Of a stretch of 44,907 nt of DNA, positions 15,318 to 23,770 are shown in pieces. The translations under genes were made by a program, and so were the position numbers. Position 1 is the first letter of the stretch, and each line of letters begins with the position of its first letter. The DNA is from Candidatus Fibrimonadaceae bacterium (GTDB taxonomy: Bacteria; Fibrobacterota; Fibrobacteria; Fibrobacterales; Fibrobacteraceae): the NCBI GenBank assembly GCA_031281345.1, contig JAITFN010000033.1, positions 1-44,907 of the forward strand, written 5' to 3'. The notes under the pieces are model-generated. The model did no database searches, was not told the DNA's origin, and worked only from the letters and a program-made list of their open reading frames with translations.

Positions 15318-15563
15318 TTATATATCAGTCCTCGGCCGTTTTTTCTTTAAAACGCATATACGATAGCCATCGCCTTGCTTCCCAAGCCTCTCTTGTTTTT
15401 CAAAGGATATATCGTAATTTTTCATTATAAAGCGGAACCCCTGCACAATAGGGTTATCAGTTTCTACGGAATCCCAGTAAGCATCACTACGATAGCGAAG
15501 TTCTACATTGTAGTCTTCGATTGCCTTTTTTTGCTGTTCTTCGTTGATAATCGATTTGGCCAT
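15318..15563 (-). CDS. Small hypothetical protein overlapping the fic 3' end
   Basis: The 81-residue product starts MAKSIINEEQQKKAIEDYN, with a clear AGGAGAAAAACTT ahead of ATG 15563 and its own TATATT box at 15593-15598. Its first 61 nt lie inside the 3' end of the fic gene in another frame. It contains charged helices and a short strand (YRICVLKKKRPR). I do not recognise it. It could be a partner of the Fic protein or an unrelated gene onto whose promoter the fic frame now extends. Confidence 0.65.
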   Translation of the reverse strand: MAKSIINEEQQKKAIEDYNVELRYRSDAYWDSVETDNPIVQGFRFIMKNYDISFEKQERLGKQGDGYRICVLKKKRPRTDI

Positions 15564-16789
15564 AAGTTTTTCTCCTGGTTGCGAGTAGGATTAATATAGA
15601 AAATTCGCTTACTCCTCCGCATTCCGTCTTTGCTAGTAACTTCATCTATCAAATCCGTTATATCCGTAGCTTCGAATTTCATATTTTGATTTACCTTTCC
15701 AATAGGTTTTAACACGCCAAAATTGCGTGCATCTTGCAAAATGTTATAGGCAGATTTCAATGAAAGATTTAGGGTTTCAGAGACAAATTTTGCATCAACA
15801 ACAGGGTTTTCAACCAAAATATCTATCAATTTCCAAACATTTGAACTTTCTTTCGCCTTGATGTTTGATTTCCAAGTATTCATCATATCGTCAATTTTAG
15901 CAACCATTGAACTGCCAATTTGCACAGCGAAAACTATTCCCTTGGATATCTCTTTTACAATAGGAACATAATCTCCATTGCGAAACTCGTTTAACGCAGA
16001 ATAATAAGCATCTATTTTATTCAAAAGTCCAACAGAAATAGGCAGGGAAGAATTTTTAAAAATGCCGTTATTTTTAAGTATTCTTTGCATAAGTGCCCGC
16101 CCAGTTCTTCCATTTCCGTCTATAAAGGGATGGATTGTTTCAAACTGAGCATGAGATACGGCAGCCAGAATAATTGGGTTTAAATTGATACGGTTTGAGA
16201 AAGCTATCCAATCTGTTAAATACTCTTTTATATGTTTGCTGTGAGGCGGAACAAAAGTTGCATTTCCAGGACTTAGGTTATCCCCGCCAATCCATACCTG
16301 CTGCTCTCTTATTTTCCCTGCAATACCAGCATTTGTTTTGCAGAGCAATGTTTTATGAATTTCGGCAATTAAATCTAAGCTGATTTCTGAATCAAGCGAG
16401 AGAGCTGTTTTCATAGCAGAAATGTTATCTGCTATAATGCGAGAATTTTTTGGAGCTTTGCTATCTAGCTCCGCTATGGCTATGTTTTTGGCAGAAGCCG
16501 TTAAGTTTTCAATTTGGGAACTGGAAGCAGATTCGCTCCTGAGCATTATCGCTGGAATGTTATAACTTTTGCTTTTTAGCATCTCATCAAAACGAATCGC
16601 TAAAATAAGAGCATCATCTATTTCTGCCTGAAGTTCCGAATTTAAGGAAAAATCTGCTTTTTCAATTTTGCAAGGCAAGCAAGCATTATATTTATCAACA
16701 ATCTTTTTTTTCTGCCTTCTAGACAGCATATCGGTATCAATGGTGCTATGCCACCTATATTCTTCGTATTGTACGGCTTTGAATTTCAT
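15503..16789 (-). CDS. Class II Fic-domain AMP-transferase
   Basis: The 428-residue protein begins at ATG 16789 (MKFKAVQYEEYRW) with GAAGG ahead; upstream codons to 16861 overlap the preceding gene. The N-terminal inhibitory motif [S/T]xxxE[G/N] is present as SSQIEN (90-95). The catalytic loop HPFIDGNGRTGR (220-231) is complete. A winged-helix-type segment (about 340-400) follows. Such enzymes transfer AMP to hydroxyl side chains and are self-restrained by the inhibitory Glu. It lies 52 nt behind the DUF262-DUF1524 gene. The last about 45 residues run through the promoter and start of the next gene, so the tail may be a recent extension. Confidence 0.88.
   Translation of the reverse strand: MKFKAVQYEEYRWHSTIDTDMLSRRQKKKIVDKYNACLPCKIEKADFSLNSELQAEIDDALILAIRFDEMLKSKSYNIPAIMLRSESASSSQIENLTASAKNIAIAELDSKAPKNSRIIADNISAMKTALSLDSEISLDLIAEIHKTLLCKTNAGIAGKIREQQVWIGGDNLSPGNATFVPPHSKHIKEYLTDWIAFSNRINLNPIILAAVSHAQFETIHPFIDGNGRTGRALMQRILKNNGIFKNSSLPISVGLLNKIDAYYSALNEFRNGDYVPIVKEISKGIVFAVQIGSSMVAKIDDMMNTWKSNIKAKESSNVWKLIDILVENPVVDAKFVSETLNLSLKSAYNILQDARNFGVLKPIGKVNQNMKFEATDITDLIDEVTSKDGMRRSKRIFYINPTRNQEKNLWPNRLSTKNSKKRQSKTTM
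15593..15598 (-). promoter_or_regulatory. -10 box TATATT inside fic 3' end
   Basis: TTTTCTATATTAATCC, 29 nt before ATG 15563, within the coding frame of the Fic protein. Confidence 0.45.
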
Positions 16790-16841
16790 AAAATTTGCCT
16801 TCAAAAGAAAATAGAAATTTTGAAAGGAAAGTGGTTTTCTT

Positions 16842-18644
16842 TCAATTAAAAATAAATTCAACTATTCTGTGAGCTACTTTTCCTGTTGCTTTTTCAATAT
16901 CTTCTTTTTCCCATAAATCTTTTGAATAATTAGTAAGTGATTGAGCTAAAGCAAATTTACTGTCTTTGTAACCAGTTTTTTCTTTAACAGAAGTCTGTTT
17001 CTTTGTTCTGAACCATTTATTGCTAATATTTCTATTTATATCTTCTTCTAACAAGATTTTATTCCCCAAACTATTCACAATTTCATCAAATTCTTCTTTA
17101 TCCAGTTTGGCATCATTTCTGATTGATGAAATATTTTTCCCACTTGCTGGCATAATATGTTCAACGTGTATTGAACCGTTTATATTAAATTTTCTATTGT
17201 TTTCTTTACAAAACAGATATTCATTAAGATAAACTAAAATATTTTTATTATATTCCTTTATTTCACTTTCAATATCCTTTTGTATCCAAACTTGGTTTAT
17301 ATGATTATTAAAATCATTGACTAATTCCTTAATAGTAATATTGCTATCAACCAACTTTTTATTTTCATTAAATAAAAATGTTTTGAAATTTTTACTAGAA
17401 TATCCGGCATCTACTAATTCCAGCACTGCAAAAAGACGAATTAAACACTCGCATATTTCTTTAACTTTAGTTTCTTCAATTTCATCGGTATTAAATCTAT
17501 AACAATATGCAGATAAGAAAAATTTAATATTTTCATTGAATTTAATTGCTAACTTTACAAATTGGAAATCTTTAATTTTTTCCCAAATATCCAATATTTT
17601 TTGTACATTATCAGAAAAATCATTAGGGTTATCTAATAAATGCTTTTTAAGAACCGTAAAATACCTTCTTAAACCTGGCGTGGTTACATCTCCATCTTTG
17701 TATTCTTTTATTTTAGCTCTCAAAATATACATATATTGAGATAAAACTTGGTTAATATCTATAATTTTTTCTTCTTCTAATTTTTTTGATACTTGAATTA
17801 TCTTTTGCCATACTTCATTAAATTGTTCCTTGTCTTCGGATTTTGAATATAATTGAGCCGAAATAATATCTGCATCTGACAGCGGTAATCCCGTTGAATT
17901 AAGAGAATTAAACATTGTGATAGCTTGTTCAATTTGCCAACTTCTAATTTCTATAATTTCACATTTTTCAAGAAAGGTTTTTGCAAACTTATTTATATTT
18001 ACAGAATCCATTTTGTTTAAGTTATCATAGAAAAATTTAAAATTTCTGAATTGATTTGTATATTTGTTGTCCTTTTGTTTTCTTGGAATTTTATGTACAG
18101 CACATTCTGCATCATTATAATCTTTCGCTCTGACAATTTTGAGAATTTCATCTTTGTATGTTTCATTGATAGAGCGATTTTCAATGATTTTTGCATTCAT
18201 CATTTTTTCAGGTTTTTTTAATATTTCTGCTCTATCTTCAGCATCTACTTTATAGAGTATTGATAAGATTGTGTTTCTTCGGTCTTTGAGTCCATCTTTT
18301 AATGACTCAGAATCTTCATCATTATTTGATATTTTTTCAATAGAATCAGAAATTTTTATCAATAATGCTTTTAGCAATAAAATAAAAGAAGTTGTTCGCT
18401 GTTGTCCATCTATAAGATTTGGCTCTTTTTCGTTGGAATAATCAATAATAATCGTTCCGAAAAAATAAGGGTCTTCGCCTGTTGAGTGAATAAAGTTTTC
18501 AATATCTTGCCACAATTTATCGCATTGTGTAATTGTCCACGAATAACCTCTTTGGTATTCTGGAATTACGAAATAACCATCTTTGCCTTCTAATTTAAGA
18601 TAGTTTCCGATTTTCTTTAGTTGTGGGTCAATGTTTTTTGCCAT
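16842..18644 (-). CDS. DUF262-DUF1524 protein (GmrSD-type restriction family)
   Basis: The 600-residue protein is a single-chain fusion. The N-terminal DUF262 domain has IPEYQRGYSW (27-36) and the nucleotide-binding signature DGQQR (79-83). A long helical middle follows. The C-terminal DUF1524 HNH-type domain carries H-V-E-H-IMPAS (from 493), then a conserved N-x-x-L-L-E and NxxxxxKxF pattern. GmrSD relatives are type IV restriction enzymes that cut modified phage DNA; some members cut unmodified or phosphorothioated DNA settings. The start has AAAGGAGATAAAAT. Together with the downstream fic gene it makes a candidate defence unit. Confidence 0.88.
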   Translation of the reverse strand: MAKNIDPQLKKIGNYLKLEGKDGYFVIPEYQRGYSWTITQCDKLWQDIENFIHSTGEDPYFFGTIIIDYSNEKEPNLIDGQQRTTSFILLLKALLIKISDSIEKISNNDEDSESLKDGLKDRRNTILSILYKVDAEDRAEILKKPEKMMNAKIIENRSINETYKDEILKIVRAKDYNDAECAVHKIPRKQKDNKYTNQFRNFKFFYDNLNKMDSVNINKFAKTFLEKCEIIEIRSWQIEQAITMFNSLNSTGLPLSDADIISAQLYSKSEDKEQFNEVWQKIIQVSKKLEEEKIIDINQVLSQYMYILRAKIKEYKDGDVTTPGLRRYFTVLKKHLLDNPNDFSDNVQKILDIWEKIKDFQFVKLAIKFNENIKFFLSAYCYRFNTDEIEETKVKEICECLIRLFAVLELVDAGYSSKNFKTFLFNENKKLVDSNITIKELVNDFNNHINQVWIQKDIESEIKEYNKNILVYLNEYLFCKENNRKFNINGSIHVEHIMPASGKNISSIRNDAKLDKEEFDEIVNSLGNKILLEEDINRNISNKWFRTKKQTSVKEKTGYKDSKFALAQSLTNYSKDLWEKEDIEKATGKVAHRIVEFIFN

Positions 18645-18699
18645 ATTTTATCTCCTTTTTATTCCGACTTTTAAACTTGTCATTTTGCAACCTTTTTCA

Positions 18700-18705
18700 A
18701 ATATA
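18700..18705 (-). promoter_or_regulatory. -10 box TATATT for DUF262-fic operon
   Basis: TTTTGCTATATTTG, 55 nt upstream of ATG 18644. It abuts the duplicated coaD fragment. Confidence 0.45.
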
Positions 18706-18724
18706 GCAAAATTCTCCAGCTCCC

Positions 18725-18771
18725 TTCCCAAACTTCAGCAACTCCCTGACAAACGAACTAGACACGCTCAA
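18725..18771 (-). pseudogene. Duplicated coaD 3'-end fragment
   Basis: These 47 nt repeat 20651-20697 with two mismatches in the same orientation. On the minus strand they encode LSVSSSFVRELLKFGK, the CoaD C-terminal motif, then continue GAGEFCYI and a stop. The pair brackets the ankyrin and tandem-barrel genes. The rest of 18645-18862 holds the DUF262 promoter and a ribosome site for the ankyrin gene, with no clear plus-strand promoter. Confidence 0.8.
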
Positions 18772-18862
18772 GTAATAAAACCAAAGCCACCTGTTCCTTT
18801 GCCAGAATCTCAATACCTAAGCAGACCTAAGTTTACTACTTTACAAAAAGGAGACCAACACA

Positions 18863-19489
18863 ATGGCAAAAGCAATTTATTCCGAGCAAGCGAGGAAAGA
18901 TGGTTTACATCTGATAAGCGCCTCAGAAAAAGGGGATGTTGAAGCTGTAAAATCTTTACTGGAAAAGGGCGTTTATATCCACGCGCAGGGCAAAGAAGGT
19001 GTGTGTGCCCTTGTGGCTGCTGCTTACAAGAATAATCTTGAAATTGTAGATTTGCTGATTGCCGCTGGTGCAGACGTGAATATGAAAGACAACTCCCTGC
19101 AAAGTGCCTACTTGATTTCTACTTCTGACGGATACACAGAGTTGCTAAAGAAAACCCTTGAAGCCGGAGCTGATGTTCACTGTACGGACAGTTACAATGG
19201 AACAGGTCTTATCCGTGCCGCCGACCGTGGGCATGTTGAAATTATAAGAGAACTTTTAAAAACAGATGTCCGCGTTAATCATATTAACAGAATTGGCTGG
19301 ACTGCATTGCTTGAGGCAATAATACTAGGAGACGGAGGAGAGCGACACACAGAGGTTGTACGTATGTTGGTTGCTGCTGGAGCAGATGTTAATTTGCCAG
19401 ATAAAGATGGAGTCACGCCGCTCTCACACGCTAAGAGCAGGGGTTTTAATGAGATTATTGGGATATTGGAAAATTCAGGAGGGAAATAG
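18863..19489 (+). CDS. Ankyrin-repeat protein
   Basis: The 208-residue cytosolic-type protein has no signal peptide. After a short N-terminal cap it has about five ankyrin repeats (EKGDVEAVKSLLEKG, YKNNLEIVDLLIAAGADVNMKD, DGYTELLKKTLEAGADVH, DRGHVEIIRELLK, RHTEVVRMLVAAGADVNLPD), ending with a degenerate cap. AAAGGAG precedes the ATG at good spacing. It is followed 6 nt later by an exported beta-barrel gene. Ankyrin domains bind proteins; the partner is unknown. Both genes sit inside the segment flanked by coaD-end repeats. Confidence 0.9.
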   Translation: MAKAIYSEQARKDGLHLISASEKGDVEAVKSLLEKGVYIHAQGKEGVCALVAAAYKNNLEIVDLLIAAGADVNMKDNSLQSAYLISTSDGYTELLKKTLEAGADVHCTDSYNGTGLIRAADRGHVEIIRELLKTDVRVNHINRIGWTALLEAIILGDGGERHTEVVRMLVAAGADVNLPDKDGVTPLSHAKSRGFNEIIGILENSGGK

Positions 19490-19495
19490 CATTTT

Positions 19496-20641
19496 ATGAG
19501 GACACTCATCTGTTTCACTTTATTAATAATTTCCATTTCTTATGCAAACGAACAGGAAGATGCCGTAGAGCATAATAACACAAGAGTTTCGGTTTATTTG
19601 CATCCAGCTTCTCTTCTTTTTTTCAGTAATACAATTGACGTAACCGCAGTATATTCGACAGTTGAAGTTCCATTTAGTTTATCTAACTCATTCACAATCA
19701 GACCAAGCTTACTAGGTGCAAGGAAAGGTATATTTAGGCTAGGTAGTGACTTTGGACTTCGCTATTATCTTACTGGGAAGGGAGAAGGTTTGTATTTGCA
19801 AGGACAAATGGGCATATTTTATTATAGGCGTAATATTTATACTGGACCTACTTTTTTTAATAGCGACGATGATTGTGATGCTGATTGCAACGAAAATGAT
19901 CACGAACTTGTTTCTAATCCCTTATGGTTCGACTTTATGGGCTATATAGGTCATTCGTTGAAATTTTCTCATGTAAGCGTGTTTATCGATGTTGGAATTG
20001 GAGTTCTAATGGGATTTCCTGGGTGGCCTGATTTTAACATAGGCATTGGAATTCCTTTTGGTGCCCCCAAACCTGTAAATGCACAAGAAGATGCACAAGA
20101 AAAATTGGAACCCAAACAGGATAACACGAGGGTATCAATTTATTTGCATCCTCTTTTTTTCCTGTTAGGAATTTCAGAAACAGAAAATCCAGCATATGCA
20201 ATATACTCAACAATTGAAATTCCATTTAATTTAAAACGGGCGTTGATAATTAAACCCAGTTTTGTAAAAGAGCCAAGAGAGGAAAGAGGCTTAGATGATG
20301 AACGATTTAAACAACTTAAAGTAGGCAGTGATATTGGAATGCGTATTTATAAATACAGGAAAGGCGAGGGCTTTTATTGGCAAATGCAAACTGGCATATT
20401 TTATTACGATGGTCACCACTTATTCCCCGAAACTATTCCACCAGCTCGCAATTCAATTTGGTTAGATATTATGGCTTATTCTGGTTATTCGTTGAAATTT
20501 TCCAATGTGTCTATATTTGCCGATATTGGAATTGGTTTTGGTGGCTTGTATGGAAACTTATACGCTTTGAGTTGCAATAGCAAATGTTTTAGCTTTTTTC
20601 CAATTGTGGATGCTAACTTTGGTATTGGAATTCCGTTTTAG
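19496..20641 (+). CDS. Exported protein of two tandem beta-barrel-like repeats
   Basis: The 381-residue product has a signal peptide (to about residue 18, SISYA). Two homologous halves follow: NTRVSVYLHP, YSTVEVPFSL, KGEGLYLQGQMGIFYY, GYIGHSLKFSHVSVFIDVGIG, IGIGIPF in the first, and NTRVSIYLHP, YSTIEIPFNL, KGEGFYWQMQTGIFYY, AYSGYSLKFSNVSIFADIGIG, FGIGIPF in the second. Alternating strands and an aromatic Phe C-terminus suggest outer-membrane barrels, so this would be a duplicated or double-length barrel. AGGAGG lies inside the end of the ankyrin gene. The stop overlaps the coaD stop by 2-3 nt (convergent). Confidence 0.8.
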   Translation: MRTLICFTLLIISISYANEQEDAVEHNNTRVSVYLHPASLLFFSNTIDVTAVYSTVEVPFSLSNSFTIRPSLLGARKGIFRLGSDFGLRYYLTGKGEGLYLQGQMGIFYYRRNIYTGPTFFNSDDDCDADCNENDHELVSNPLWFDFMGYIGHSLKFSHVSVFIDVGIGVLMGFPGWPDFNIGIGIPFGAPKPVNAQEDAQEKLEPKQDNTRVSIYLHPLFFLLGISETENPAYAIYSTIEIPFNLKRALIIKPSFVKEPREERGLDDERFKQLKVGSDIGMRIYKYRKGEGFYWQMQTGIFYYDGHHLFPETIPPARNSIWLDIMAYSGYSLKFSNVSIFADIGIGFGGLYGNLYALSCNSKCFSFFPIVDANFGIGIPF

Positions 20642-21069
20642 GGGTAAACTTTCCCAAACTTCAACAACTCCCTAACAAACGAACTAGACACGCTCAAATG
20701 CTCAGGCTTTGAACTCAGCAGCACAGTTTCTGTGCCTGGCAAAAGTTTTGCATTGTTCCACGCAATGGCTTGTTCCAACTCCAAATCAGAACCTCTCCGC
20801 ACTCCCCTAACCAAAAATTTGATATTGTTTTTCTGCAAATAATCCACAGTCAAACTATCCCAAATTTCAACACTTGCTTGCGGAAAATCCTTCATCGCTT
20901 TTTTTGCGAATTCAACTCTTTCTTCTGCAGAAAAATGAGTTTTTTTGTTCACATTTGTTGCTATTAAAATTATGAGCTTGTCAAAAATTGCGCAGGCTCG
21001 CTCGGCAACATCTTTGTGACCGATGGTGAATGGGTCAAAAGAACCCGCAAAAACTGCTACCCGTTCCAT
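20638..21069 (-). CDS. coaD: Phosphopantetheine adenylyltransferase, short C-terminus
   Basis: The 143-residue enzyme of CoA synthesis (4'-phosphopantetheine plus ATP to dephospho-CoA) starts at ATG 21069 (MERVAVFAGSFDPFTIGH), which overlaps the ispG end by 13 nt; longer upstream frames lie in ispG. Visible motifs: GSFDPFTIGHKD (nucleotide binding), LVRGVRRGSDLELEQAIAWNNAKL and the C-terminal SSSFVREL (ISSTxVRE type). Family members usually have about 160 residues with a final helix after this motif. Here the chain stops at FGKVYP, where it meets the inserted segment that duplicates its 3' end. Confidence 0.92.
   Translation of the reverse strand: MERVAVFAGSFDPFTIGHKDVAERACAIFDKLIILIATNVNKKTHFSAEERVEFAKKAMKDFPQASVEIWDSLTVDYLQKNNIKFLVRGVRRGSDLELEQAIAWNNAKLLPGTETVLLSSKPEHLSVSSSFVRELLKFGKVYP
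20651..20697. repeat. 47-nt direct repeat in the coaD 3' end
   Basis: Partner of 18725-18771 (two mismatches). The two copies are in direct orientation, 1.9 kb apart, flanking the ankyrin and tandem-barrel genes. Confidence 0.85.
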
Positions 21070-22145
21070 TTGCCACGCTCCTTTATTAAATTTTCCAACG
21101 CATCCAAAGCGTCCGCTTGCGGAATGTTTTTGCGCACAGGTTCTTCTCCTGCGTAAAGAGTGACTTTGCCCTCTGCTGCGCCAACATATCCAAAATCCGC
21201 ACCCGCCATTTCGCCCGGACCATTCACTATGCAACCCATAACCGCTATGGAAAGATGCTTTAAATGCGAAAATCTTTTTTTAACCTCTATGGTTGTGCTT
21301 TGCAAATCGAAAAGCGTTCTGCCGCACCCTGGGCAGCTAATAAAATCCGCTTTGGTTTTGCGAAGCCCTGCCGCTTGCAAAAGAGCATAAGCAACAGGAA
21401 TTTCATTAACCGGATTTTCTGTGAGCGAAACCCTTATTGTATCGCCAATTCCATCTATTAGCAAAGAACCTATGCCCACTGCTGATTTAATTCTGCCGTC
21501 TTCACCCTCGCCTGCTTCCGTCACTCCCAAATGAAAGGGATATGATTTGTGCCCACCTTCTCTTAGCCTCTCTGCCATTAAGCGGTTGGCTTCCACCATT
21601 TCTCTTGGGCGGCTGGCTTTTAAGCTGAATATAATTTGGTCAAAATTTTCTGCCTCGCACATAGTCAAAAATTCCATTGCGCTTTCTACCATTCCAAGCG
21701 GGGTGTTGCCGTATTTCTCAAGTATTCTAGAACTTAAAGAGCCGTGATTAACGCCTATGCGAATAGCACGCCCTAATTTTTTCGCTTCTTTAACAAATTG
21801 TGGAAAAGCCTCGTTTCCAAAATTGCCTGGGTTTACTCTAACCTTTTCAACCCATTTAAGAGCTTCAAAAGCCGCTCTTGGCTGAAAATGTATATCTGCA
21901 GAAAGCGGAATTTTTATGCCGGCTGCTCTAACTTTTTCTGAAATTTCTTTTAATTTTTCTGCATCGGCAAGCGTTGGAACTGTTATTCTAACAAGTTCGC
22001 AACCCGCACTTGCAAGCTCTGCAATCTGTTTTACCGAACCTTCAATATCTTTTGGGCTTGTGGTTGTCATAGATTGAACAAGCACATTTGCACCCCCACC
22101 TATAACAGCAGAACCCACATTTACGGCTATGGTTTTCTCCCGCAT
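21057..22145 (-). CDS. ispG: 4-hydroxy-3-methylbut-2-enyl diphosphate synthase (IspG)
   Basis: The 362-residue enzyme carries out the penultimate step of the MEP isoprenoid pathway (MEcPP to HMBPP) with a [4Fe-4S] cluster. The TIM-barrel part has VQSMTTTSPKD and DIHF near the start. The C-terminal domain supplies the cluster ligands CPGC (plus GRT) and MGCIVNGPGE with its Cys and Glu. The length is normal for the short bacterial form. It starts 3 nt after the fliF stop and overlaps coaD by 13 nt, so fliF-ispG-coaD form one operon. Confidence 0.95.
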   Translation of the reverse strand: MREKTIAVNVGSAVIGGGANVLVQSMTTTSPKDIEGSVKQIAELASAGCELVRITVPTLADAEKLKEISEKVRAAGIKIPLSADIHFQPRAAFEALKWVEKVRVNPGNFGNEAFPQFVKEAKKLGRAIRIGVNHGSLSSRILEKYGNTPLGMVESAMEFLTMCEAENFDQIIFSLKASRPREMVEANRLMAERLREGGHKSYPFHLGVTEAGEGEDGRIKSAVGIGSLLIDGIGDTIRVSLTENPVNEIPVAYALLQAAGLRKTKADFISCPGCGRTLFDLQSTTIEVKKRFSHLKHLSIAVMGCIVNGPGEMAGADFGYVGAAEGKVTLYAGEEPVRKNIPQADALDALENLIKERGKWNG

Positions 22146-22148
22146 AAA

Positions 22149-23705
22149 TTATTTCTTCTTTTTAGTTGCGGGGTTTTGTGCTTCCGATCCCTCGGTGAGC
22201 CACAATTTCAACAAATTTGCCGCATTGTCGGGGTTGGCAATAGCCCAGCTCTCCAAACGCTCTATAAGCTCATTCTGCTTACGAACCGGCTCTGGAACCT
22301 CCTCGGTGTCTGCCTCAATGGAAATTTCTTCGTGGCGAGGCACAGGTGGGTTCATCGCATTTATCAAACTGAGCACAACCATTCTGAGGAACACAAAAGC
22401 CAGAATCACAATTAAAACTATTGTTATCCTGAGTGCCCAAGTTTCCCACAATTCCTTGTTGCCCATTTGAACCATAGCGGCTTGTTCCTCTTCCCAAAAG
22501 CTGCGGTCAAATTGCATGGAAGCAACATAAACTGTATCACTTCTCTCTTGAGAATAACCAACGGCATTTTTAACCAGTTGGGTGAGCATTGTTATTTCTT
22601 CTTCGCTACGCGGCTTATATATTTTTTTGCCAGAAAGCGTATCTCGTTCGTAAATGCCATCCACCGCTACAGACACAGTTAGCCTTTTTGTTGCGCCAGG
22701 GCTTCCTATTATTTGCGCCACACTTCTATTCACTTCGTAGTTGGTAATGGAGCCTTCTTTTGTTTCGTTGCCGTTTTCGGGCGGAATTTGTGAACGAGTG
22801 CCGTCTTCGCGCTGTTCAGAGCGAACCACTTTTTTAGTGGGGTCGTAGCTTTCCACCGTTCTACTTATCTGGTCAAAATCCAAATCTGCGGAAATGGTAA
22901 CCGTAGCCTTGTTTGGTCCCAAAACCCCGTCTAAAATTCCCAGAACCTGTTTTCTTAAATATGATTCTGCACTACGGCGAAATTCCATATTGTGGTCTGT
23001 ATGCTCGGCAACTTCATTATCTGCAAAACCCTTTGTGAGCATAAGCCCGCTATCGTCAGTAACCGTAACTTGCCTTGGTTTTAAGTTATCCACCGCGCTT
23101 GCCACCAAGTGCTGAATACCCTTTATTTGCCTCTCTTGCAAATCAGAGCCAGGGCGTAGTGTAACAATAACAACCGCTTTTGCTTCCCTTTCTCTTTCCA
23201 TAAAAAGGGTTTGTTTTGGAATGGTTATGTGAACACGTGCCTTTTCAACCTCTCTAAATGTTTCAATTGAGTGTGCAAGCTCGGCTTGAACTGCTCGCAG
23301 GTAATTCAAATTTTGGGCAAAATCTGTCATACCAAGCTGGTTTTTATCAAAAAGCTCAAAACCTTTGTCCCTGTCTCTTGGCAGACCCGCTCTGGATAAA
23401 GCCATGCGAATTTCGTAAAGGGTTTCTTTGGGAACTAAAAGAGTACGACCATCGTTGTCCAGCTTGTAATCATATTTGTTTTCTTTCAAAAAAGCGGTTA
23501 TATCTGCAACGGTGCTAACCTCCATATTTGCATAGAGCGTTGCCATGCGGGAATCTGTTGCGTTCACAACCTGAAGCGATATAGCTACGACAATAAAGGC
23601 AAACAGCAAAGCCAGAGAAGCAACCAAGATGCCTTTCTGCACAATGCTGAATCTTTGCCATATATCCCTAAATTGGGTTAATAATTGCCGAAAAAATTCA
23701 GACAT
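22149..23705 (-). CDS. fliF: Flagellar MS-ring protein FliF
   Basis: The 518-residue MS-ring protein has a first membrane helix about 25-46 and ring-building motifs (TLYANMEVSTVADITAFLKENKYDYKL; LSRAGLPRDRDKGFELFDKNQLGMTDFAQNLNYLRAVQAELAHSIETF; EKARVHITIPKQTLF, all FliF hallmarks). The variable middle loop is at about 300-330, a second membrane helix at about 430-450, and a short acidic C-terminal tail that would bind FliG. A TATATT -10 box is 7 nt before the ATG, so the message may be leaderless. FliF scaffolds the basal body and export gate. Other fli genes are not in the window. Confidence 0.95.
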   Translation of the reverse strand: MSEFFRQLLTQFRDIWQRFSIVQKGILVASLALLFAFIVVAISLQVVNATDSRMATLYANMEVSTVADITAFLKENKYDYKLDNDGRTLLVPKETLYEIRMALSRAGLPRDRDKGFELFDKNQLGMTDFAQNLNYLRAVQAELAHSIETFREVEKARVHITIPKQTLFMEREREAKAVVIVTLRPGSDLQERQIKGIQHLVASAVDNLKPRQVTVTDDSGLMLTKGFADNEVAEHTDHNMEFRRSAESYLRKQVLGILDGVLGPNKATVTISADLDFDQISRTVESYDPTKKVVRSEQREDGTRSQIPPENGNETKEGSITNYEVNRSVAQIIGSPGATKRLTVSVAVDGIYERDTLSGKKIYKPRSEEEITMLTQLVKNAVGYSQERSDTVYVASMQFDRSFWEEEQAAMVQMGNKELWETWALRITIVLIVILAFVFLRMVVLSLINAMNPPVPRHEEISIEADTEEVPEPVRKQNELIERLESWAIANPDNAANLLKLWLTEGSEAQNPATKKKK

Positions 23706-23712
23706 GAAAAGG

Positions 23713-23718
23713 AATATA
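23713..23718 (-). promoter_or_regulatory. -10 box TATATT for fliF operon
   Basis: TTTTCTATATTCCTTTTC then ATG 23705; the 7-nt gap implies a leaderless fliF message. Confidence 0.55.
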
Positions 23719-23770
23719 GAAAATACTTAGCTTGCAAAGAATGCAAACTTAATAATTCAGGCAACGTACA

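Noticed and set aside
18725..20697. Integrase-type att sites of a mobile island
   Set aside because: No integrase or transposase gene lies in the window; only the repeat itself is supported.
21070..21234. Longer N-terminus for CoaD
   Set aside because: It lies in the ispG coding region and lacks CoaD similarity; MERVAVFAGSFDP is the proper start.
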